64,000 nucleotides of DNA from positions 707,869-771,868 of the forward strand of contig MNCI01010839.1 of NCBI GenBank assembly GCA_015680685.1, given 5' to 3'. How positions within the stretch are numbered: the stretch's first letter is position 1; each line of letters opens with the position of its first letter. A model generated the notes under the pieces. It had not been told where the DNA came from and made no database searches. It saw only the letters and a program-made list of their open reading frames with translations. This DNA comes from Gnetum montanum (taxonomy: Eukaryota; Streptophyta; Gnetopsida; Gnetales; Gnetaceae). The position numbers were made by a program, and so were the translations under genes. Positions 57,601 to 64,000 of the stretch are shown here, piece by piece.

Positions 57601-60310
57601 TTGCTCAGATGGATGTCTCATTTGCAGGGATGTCCTCTGTAACAGGAATGAAGGCCAAGATATGGGCCAATGCTTGGAAATGAGCAGATGAGGTCATGGC
57701 TAGGTCATACAAGCTCAACATTGTGTTCTTCTATTTGAGCATTTGTTTTACCTGGGTTAGTGTAGCTGCAAAGTCCTTGTCATTAGCCGTTGTGTTGGCT
57801 TTTACTTCCTCCATGTGGCTTGAAAGACAGATCTCTTGAGAGGGGGATTTGGGCTTGGTTTGCTTGGCCTACTTGGGGATAGGGACCCCAGTGTTCAGTT
57901 GTTGTTTGTTGGTTGTGGCCTTTGCTTCGGCCACGGGGGTTGTGAGGTGCTCATTTTTCCTCTTGCGTTGCCATTTGGTGGTCCTATCCGGGTGGCTAGT
58001 GGGATCAACCCTTGAAGGAGGAGGGATCGAGATGTTACCCACTATTGGGATTCGGGTAGGTGAGGGGCCAATAGGTTGTGGCACTCTTATGAAAAATAGT
58101 GATTTAGGTAGATTCGTTGCATGGTCAACTTGTTGTGGCACCTTGATAACAAAAGGTTGCCTAGCGGTTGTTGTTGCATGATGCCAGTTTAACGTCTTAG
58201 CAGATGGTTGCTATGGAGCTTTGACCAAAAAGGGTGTTGTGGGTGCTTGAGGTGGAACTTTGATAACAAAGGGAGGCATCTTGCTTGTGGAGGCCAAGGG
58301 GACCCTTGCCTTGCTGGGAGGCACACAGATCACAAAAGGTTGTTGCACAGGTTTGGGCTTGCCACCTATGCTAATGGAATTTATGACATAGGAGGCATCA
58401 TCTGTGTTGGATTGACTCACCGTGTTGATCACCAGTTGGCCATGTTCTATCATTCTCTACAGGTCATCCTATAAAGCATGGTAGTTGTCTATATTATGAC
58501 CAGCCAATTGGTGGTAATGACAGTATTGGTCCAGCTTGAAGTGTTGTGGAACTGGGGGCTCATTTGGCATTGCTAAAGCAGGGTTCCTTAGTAGTTCGTA
58601 GTACCTATCATGTCTTTGGTGGGTAATTGCTGATACATGTTTGTGTTGGATTTTCCCAGCTTTCAAGAGTTGCTCCAGTAGTTCAGAGGGTTGCACCGGT
58701 AGTGGTGTATACTTTGAGCGGTCCTTGCACTGAAAGTTGGGTCTTGGGATAGCCCCTATTAATGTAGGTGAGTTGGTGCTAGAATTGGCAATTTTGTTAG
58801 TTGGGGCTTGGGGCTGCTTACTTGTTGGGCCCTAATTAGTTGTTTTTGTGCTTGTGGCTACATGCTTGTAAGCATGTTGGTTTCTATAGGCCACATAGGC
58901 TGGATCATTGCTAGCTTGCACTACTTCCTCTATGCTTTTTGCTTGGGAAAAGGCTTGGCTAAGAGACTTTGGGGCTAGATAATATAGTTTGGACTTAATA
59001 AAGTCATTTCCTGCACCTTTAAAGATGGCCCGTAGATGTGTCTCAGCTAAGGGTTCATGCATTTCATTCAATGCAGCATTCCAACGTTGGAGGAATTTTG
59101 GCATGGGCTTTAGAGGCCCCTGTTTAACTTGCATTAGCTGGTCAAGGGTTGATTCAGGCTTTAGGTTATACCTGAAGTGCATCACAAACTTGGTTATGAG
59201 ATCCTCCAAAGAGGAGATTGAGGCCTTGGGTAATGCACGATACTAGTCCAAGGCCTTGCCAATGAGTGTCATGGGGAACATGCGCATGATAGTGTGTGGA
59301 CAAGCTTGAAGGAGTAGGCATTCAAATCGAAATGTGACCAAGTGTGCATTGGGGTTCCCTTCACTGTTGTACTTGGTAAGTTGAGGCAGTTGGGCCTCAG
59401 TTGGGAGAGTTAGAGGTGGTATCGTTGGACTTATGGGATCATCTTGGTAGAAGTCCACCACCTTAACAGTGTTAGAGGAGGCAGCCTTAAGTCGGTTGAT
59501 CTCCTCTGTCAAGCTTTGTATTAGCTAGAATGCCTGATCCAAGCTTGGGGGTGTGCTAGCTAGTCACATTGGCTAGGCTTGCATTGGTTGCATAGCATAT
59601 GGAAGAATTTTTGGTTGTGGAGTTTGCTAGTTTAACATCATAGTAGACGGGTGTTTCCAGTTTAACGTCATAGCCAAAAATTGCTGATGTAATGGCTGAG
59701 AGATGGGTGCGGTGATTGAAGTGGACCACACATGGGTGGGGTGGACGGACACCGCAGAAATCAATGAGACAGGTGGGATGTAGGATGCCTGAGTTGTTTG
59801 GAGCTGGGAGGTGGCCCCTGCATGAGCATGGTGCTGGGAAAATGCATTAGTTGCTTACAAGGAAGGCTGAATTGGCATGGTCACTATCTTGGAGGGGATG
59901 GATGGACCAAACTGAGGAGGGGCTGTACTAGGAAGTGATTGTTGGAAGACGGTGTGGAGGTGGCTCTCGTGTTCGAAGCAAGCCTCAAGCTCATCTTTCT
60001 CATTCTGTGAGGCTTCCTCATAGGTTGTCCCTGCATCATGCTTGTTTGCACGGATGAGTTGGGACAACAATTGGTGGTAGGACTCCGTGAGTGGGATTAT
60101 ATCAAACAATGAGGGATTATACTTCAGTCTATTTGAGTGGACTCTTTCGTAATCCTGTTTTGCCTCTAAATCGAGGTAATCCACTGGTAGTCCTGCTTGA
60201 ATTTTGGCACAAACAAAGTTGTATTGTTCGTGGCTTAATGCGGCATGCTTTGGCTATATTGTGGTATCAAATGTATTAGACATCAATGTGGAAGGTTGAT
60301 CTAGATTCAT
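57601..60310 (-). pseudogene. gag of element C
   Basis: MNLDQPSTLMSNTFDTTI at 60310 starts the frame. DYLDLEAKQDYERVHSNRLK, the capsid blocks (LTKYNSEGNPNAHLVTF; PKFLQRWNAALNEMHEP), and the zinc-knuckle variant CHYHQLAGHNIDNYHAL (last Cys is Tyr) follow. The proline-rich tail repeats PFVIKVPPQ. It is close to element B and better preserved than G. Breaks are mostly TAG in place of Gln or Trp codons. The amplified minisatellite motif occurs within the coding frame at 58183-58207, 59625-59648 and 59657-59678. Confidence 0.85.
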
Positions 60311-60577
60311 GTTCACAAATCAGGTTGTAGGAGTTGCTATTTGTAGAAAAATGACTAGATCTGTCGGTAGCAGGAAAATAGCAGAGAAATGATTAAATAT
60401 ACCGGTAGCAGGAAAAAAGCAGAAAAAATGATTAAATCTGTCGGTTGCAGGAAAATAGCAGAAAAATGACTAAATCTTCCAGTAGCAGAAAAAAGGGCTA
60501 AGTGTAAAAAAGCAGAAAAAATGCTAAGTATGAAAATGAAAAAAAAATAGCTAAGTGTGAAAATGTAGAAAAATAGG

Positions 60578-60594
60578 CCCTCCCTCTAGTGCTA
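60578..60594 (-). promoter_or_regulatory. Primer binding site of element C
   Basis: TAGCACTAGAGGGAGGG on the - strand, 6 bases inside the 5' LTR end, equivalent to the site of B. Confidence 0.6.
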
Positions 60595-60600
60595 AAAAAC

Positions 60601-61771
60601 TATAGCAATCTGGAAACACTGAGAGGTCTTTGGGTGCACAGTTTAACCCTGGATCCACATGAGGGCCATGCTGGATAAAACGGATTTAGGGTGCCCTGAA
60701 TGGTCTGGTCGATCAAACAGGGACTTAATCGGTGTACAATAACTATTTTGAAAACAATAAAAGAAAACACAATGTGCACAATAGTAGAAACGTGCTAAAG
60801 TACGTAACAGGGCAGTGAACATGATTTAATGCTTAACAATGCCAAATAAATGCTGTGATCAACCAAAAAGAGAGTTTGAATAGAAAGATACACCACCCTG
60901 AAAAAGGGTACAGGTATACAAAGTGTACAATAGGCATAGTAGGAGCGGAATCACAGCCTCGGTGGTGTCGGGCTGTGAAATTTGGTGCTCACTATGATAA
61001 ATTGTGCCTCTTGGGTCGGTGGTCATAGTATACCATGTGATGTAGTTGTGCCTCTCTATTGGTGTGGTGTGCTCTGGGTCTCATTCGCCCACAAAGCTAA
61101 GTTCCAAAATGCTAAAATGCCAAATGCCAAAATGGAAATGCCAACTACTTTTTGTCGATGAAGAAATTGAAGCCTTTCCCCCCCTTTTTCCTCCTCTAAA
61201 AAAAAAGGGTCATAGAGGTATTTATAGAGCTAGGGTTAGCCCAAAATGCAGATCGGGTGCCACGTGGTAGTGTGGTAGGTAACAACATGTAACAGTAAGT
61301 AACAGTGCATAATAGCATAGCGTAATGGGCCACTACGCTACGCTACGCTACACACTGTAGCAGGGTGCTACGCTGACACTGTAGTAGGATGCTACGCTAG
61401 CACTGTAGCAAGGTGCTAAACTGGCACTGTAGCAGGGTGCTACGTTGGCACTGTAGCAAGGTGCTATGCTAGCACTATAGCAGGATGCTACGCTAGCACT
61501 GTAGTAGGGTGCTACACTGGCACTGTAGCAAGATGCTATGCTATGCTACGCTACGCAGTGTAGCAAGGTGCTATGTTAGCACTATAGCAGGATGCTATGC
61601 TAGCACTGTAGCAAGGTGCTACGCTATGCTACGCTACATAGCATAGCATGGAGGTACACTATGCATTGTATCAAGGTGCTATGCTATGCAACGTAGTAGC
61701 GCATAATAGTGTGTAACACTTAGCCATATTTGCAGTTGCAATGCTGAGATGCAAAATGTTGTGGTGTTTCA
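60601..61771 (-). mobile_element. 5' LTR of element C (1171 bp)
   Basis: Runs from TATAGCAATC (TG mutated to TA) to GTGGTGTTTCA. It matches the 3' LTR except for an expanded U3 array. TATA box (- strand) at 61219-61230. Confidence 0.9.
61352..61620. repeat. 24-bp hairpin array in U3 of the C 5' LTR
   Basis: Units such as GCACTGTAGCAGGGTGCTAC followed by GCTG begin at 61375, 61400, 61424, 61448, 61472, 61496 and 61520, with further looser copies at 61575 and 61599. Each unit can fold: GTAGCA, a 3-base loop, TGCTAC. It lies just upstream of the TATA box on the - strand. Confidence 0.9.
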
Positions 61772-61776
61772 TGTGC

Positions 61777-63733
61777 CACCTACTGGGGCAAAGCTTCTTG
61801 TATACTACCTAACCCATGCATTTATTGCCCATGAAACCCAATACACCAAACTGAAGAAGTATTGCCTAGCCTTGGTCTTCTCACTAAAGAAGTGGAGATA
61901 CTACCTCTTTAGGAGCCAAGTCAACATCATTTGCAAGGATAATGTACTTAAAGCCATAACAACCAATATCTATGAGAGCAGCCATATCAATTGTTGGAAG
62001 TCCATAACAGCTAAATTTGACCTCCATTATGTGTCTAAAGCATTAACAAAAGGCCAAGAAATAGCCACACAACTTAATATTTCACCAATAGAAGACCATG
62101 CAACCATAGATCCTAAATTTCTTAATGAGCATGTCAACATTGTTAACAAAGTACTTAAGGAATATGAGGCAATTATGCACTTTGACATAATACATAGCTT
62201 TAACCATCCATGGGGCCAATGCTAGTACCATCATAACATCAACTTTTGGTGAAATCCAACCTTTCACCTACTATTTTGAATTCCCATGTACTAACAATGT
62301 GATAGAGTATGAAGGACTAATAAGGGGAATGATGGTAGGATATGGTTAAGGAATCAAGAGCCTGATGATTAAAGGTGATTAAAAACTTATGATTAACTAA
62401 GTAACTAATGTTTAAATGTGCAAAGCCAAACATTTGCAACCTTATTATGACTTAGGAAAGAAAATGATGCAATAATTTACAGACGTTAGTATCCCACATG
62501 TACCCCAAATCAAGAACATGCTAGCTAATGTCATTATGATCTTATCCCTAAGTGTGATTCCTAATGTGTTTAGTAAGTTACCTATATTAACAATGAACTA
62601 TTCTATACCCCTCATGTAGAATATTGAGGGTGACTCTATAATCTCTGTCAACACTACTTCTCAAAAGGAGTGGTATGACGATATCAAGTTTTACCTTATT
62701 CATGGTGAATCTCCATAGGGCCTGACCACTTATAAAAAGAATTCCATACATAAACAATAAAAATAGTATGTCATTGTAGGTGATAACACACTATGTAGAT
62801 GGTCCCATGATGACATATGATTAGTATGCTTAGGCAAAACTAAATCTCACATAATCCTTGAGCAAGTTGATGAGGGCATATGTGGAAGACATATAGGACC
62901 TAGAGCCATGGCTGCTAAAATTATACAACTAGGCTATTACTAGCCCTATATGGAGAGAAATTACCTATAGAAGATTAAAACTTGTGACATTTATCAATGA
63001 CATAGCAACCTGATACACATGCCACCAACTAAGTTACACACTACTCAAATAACTTGGTCATTTCAATGGTGGGGATTGGACATCATTGGACCTATAACAC
63101 CTAATTCTTCTACAAGGCATAGCTTTATCATCACTATAATTGAATACTTTACAAAGTGGGTCAAAGATATTCTTCTAAGGAAGATAATGTCTCAACAAGG
63201 TTGTAGATTTATACTCAATAACATGATAGTCCATTTTGGCATACTTATGGACATAGTCATGGACAATGAACCATAATTTAGCAACCAATAAATTCAATAT
63301 TTTATCAAGACCTAGGTATTAAACATTCCTTTCCATCATCATACTACCCTCAAGCTAATGAACAAGTTGAATTTAGTGATAACGCTATTCTAAACTTGCT
63401 GAAAGAAATGCTAAACAATAGCAAATGTAGGTGGAATGAGAGGCTTGTCCATGCACTTTGAACCTATCAAACAACCTATCATACTATAATTGGTGTAACA
63501 TCATATAGCCTAGTCAATGGTTCTGAAGCAATTTTATCTCTTGAATTGCAAGTTCCATTGTTGAGAGTAGTCCTATCAAACATCATCAATGATGAACAAA
63601 ACAAGGAGCTATGTATCACCAACTTGGAATCTATGGAAGAGCAATAGGTATGAATGCTTGCTCACATTGATTGATACCAAGAAAGGTAGAAGCAACACAA
63701 TTACCATGACATGAATAAACAAAAGATCAAGAA
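61777..63733 (+). pseudogene. Tat-type RNase H, second RNase H and integrase
   Basis: Starts with a short piece matching the integrase (PPT) and jumps to RNase H (KLLVYYLTHAFIAHETQY). An open RNase H stretch to 62225 (ends near EYEAIMHFD) is followed by the second RNase H-like domain (FPCTNNVIEYEGLIRGM, about 62280), then the integrase HHCC domain (GICGRHIGP, about 62876; CDIYQ-stop-HSN, with one Cys lost) and the core (WGLDIIGP, VMDNEP, QANEQVEF). It is about as decayed as the 48-50 kb copy but is a distinct, well diverged copy. Similarity to integrase stops near 63733. Confidence 0.8.
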
Positions 63734-64000
63734 GAAAGGCCATGACATCGGCAAGGTTTCTGCAGAAATCGTTGGTCTAGAGCACGAGCAATCCAGATAC
63801 AGAATGGTGGAGGCACTGTTTTGATTCAAATGTATCAGCATAAATGAAAACATTGTTAATGGAGTTGAGGATTTTGCTACTGCCAAAGGCCTAGTTGAAG
63901 TCATGCAGAATGGTCCTTCCATTCATCCATGGTGCTAAGTATGGTGGTGAGTACCTGTTCACGCCCAATCCTAGCTCATCCACTGCCATTTAAAATATTC
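63734..64000. other. Unrecognised sequence at the window end
   Basis: Integrase similarity ends and base composition becomes more balanced. One + frame reads KVSAEIVGLEHEQSRYRMVE and later VNGVEDFATAKGLVEVMQNG with a stop between; one - frame reads RYSPPYLAPWMNGRTILHDF. Neither is recognised. Confidence 0.3.

Larger units (their letters stand above)
50433..61771 (-). mobile_element. Element C: Tat-type gag-protease LTR element, TSD TGTGC
   Basis: Both ends carry the same LTR, and TGTGC is duplicated at 50428-50432 and 61772-61776. Reading on the - strand: 5' LTR (60601-61771), primer site, gag, protease (split by I2), a noncoding part with the minisatellite, polypurine tract, 3' LTR (50433-51317). 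RT, RNase H and integrase are missing. Without I2 the element is about 7.5 kb. It interrupted an integrase frame on the + strand. Confidence 0.9.

Overview
The window looks like intergenic DNA of a large, repeat-dominated plant nuclear genome (a gymnosperm would fit, but the sequence alone does not prove it). Nearly everything recognisable is LTR retrotransposon: Ty3/gypsy elements of the Tat type (dual RNase H, CHYH-type gag knuckle), an Athila-like element, and a third gypsy element. No intact host gene was found. Every coding frame carries stops, frequently TAG or TAA where a Gln codon is expected. Two assembly gaps (N) are at 2652-2831 and 40789-41455.

Layout. 1-3943: 3' end of a + strand Tat element A (integrase, 37-bp minisatellite, polypurine tract, 3' LTR). 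3944-9372: a complete insertion, element B (- strand), with LTRs at both ends and target duplication AGGGG; it keeps only gag and protease. 9378-12150: gag debris, an LTR carrying a 5S rRNA-derived segment, and short tandem arrays. 12165-14300: a decayed, apparently spliced + strand gene-like region. 14578-15089: an LTR with an initiator-Met-type primer site. 15.1-29.6 kb: Athila-like element F on the - strand, with gag (partly duplicated), protease, RT, RNase H, integrase and a long extra 3' ORF. 29.8-33.34 kb: + strand gypsy element H. 33346-42.4 kb: + strand Tat element G (LTR, gag, protease), whose protease is split by insert I1 (38722-41919). 42.4-47.9 kb: spacer with a decayed spliced gene on the - strand. 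47.95-50.43 kb: Tat RT, RNase H, second RNase H and the start of integrase on the + strand. 50433-61771: complete insertion of element C (- strand, target duplication TGTGC), itself split in its protease by insert I2 (53590-57424, target duplication GTTTA). 61777-63733: + strand RNase H to integrase. 63734-64000: unrecognised.

The most interesting features are three. (1) I1 and I2 are two copies of one family with TG...CA ends and exact 5-bp target duplications, each inserted in the protease of a different Tat element in the same relative orientation. They share their termini and about 1.3 kb downstream of a TATA box, but have unrelated upstream parts. I2 carries pieces resembling host genes (a QRT3-type polygalacturonase and a WEB-family protein). 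They look like giant solo LTRs with swapped or captured U3 sequence. (2) A motif of about 20-25 bp recurs inside Tat gag genes and, amplified as 30-37-bp minisatellites, in the protease-RT spacer and after integrase; it may explain how gag-protease-only elements arise. (3) Tat LTR U3 regions hold hairpin-forming arrays upstream of the TATA box, and one array differs in size between the two LTRs of the same element.

The elements form a nested stack. I2 lies in C, and C lies in an older chimeric Tat pol sequence. I1 lies in G, and G's LTR starts inside H. B lies next to or inside the LTR of A.
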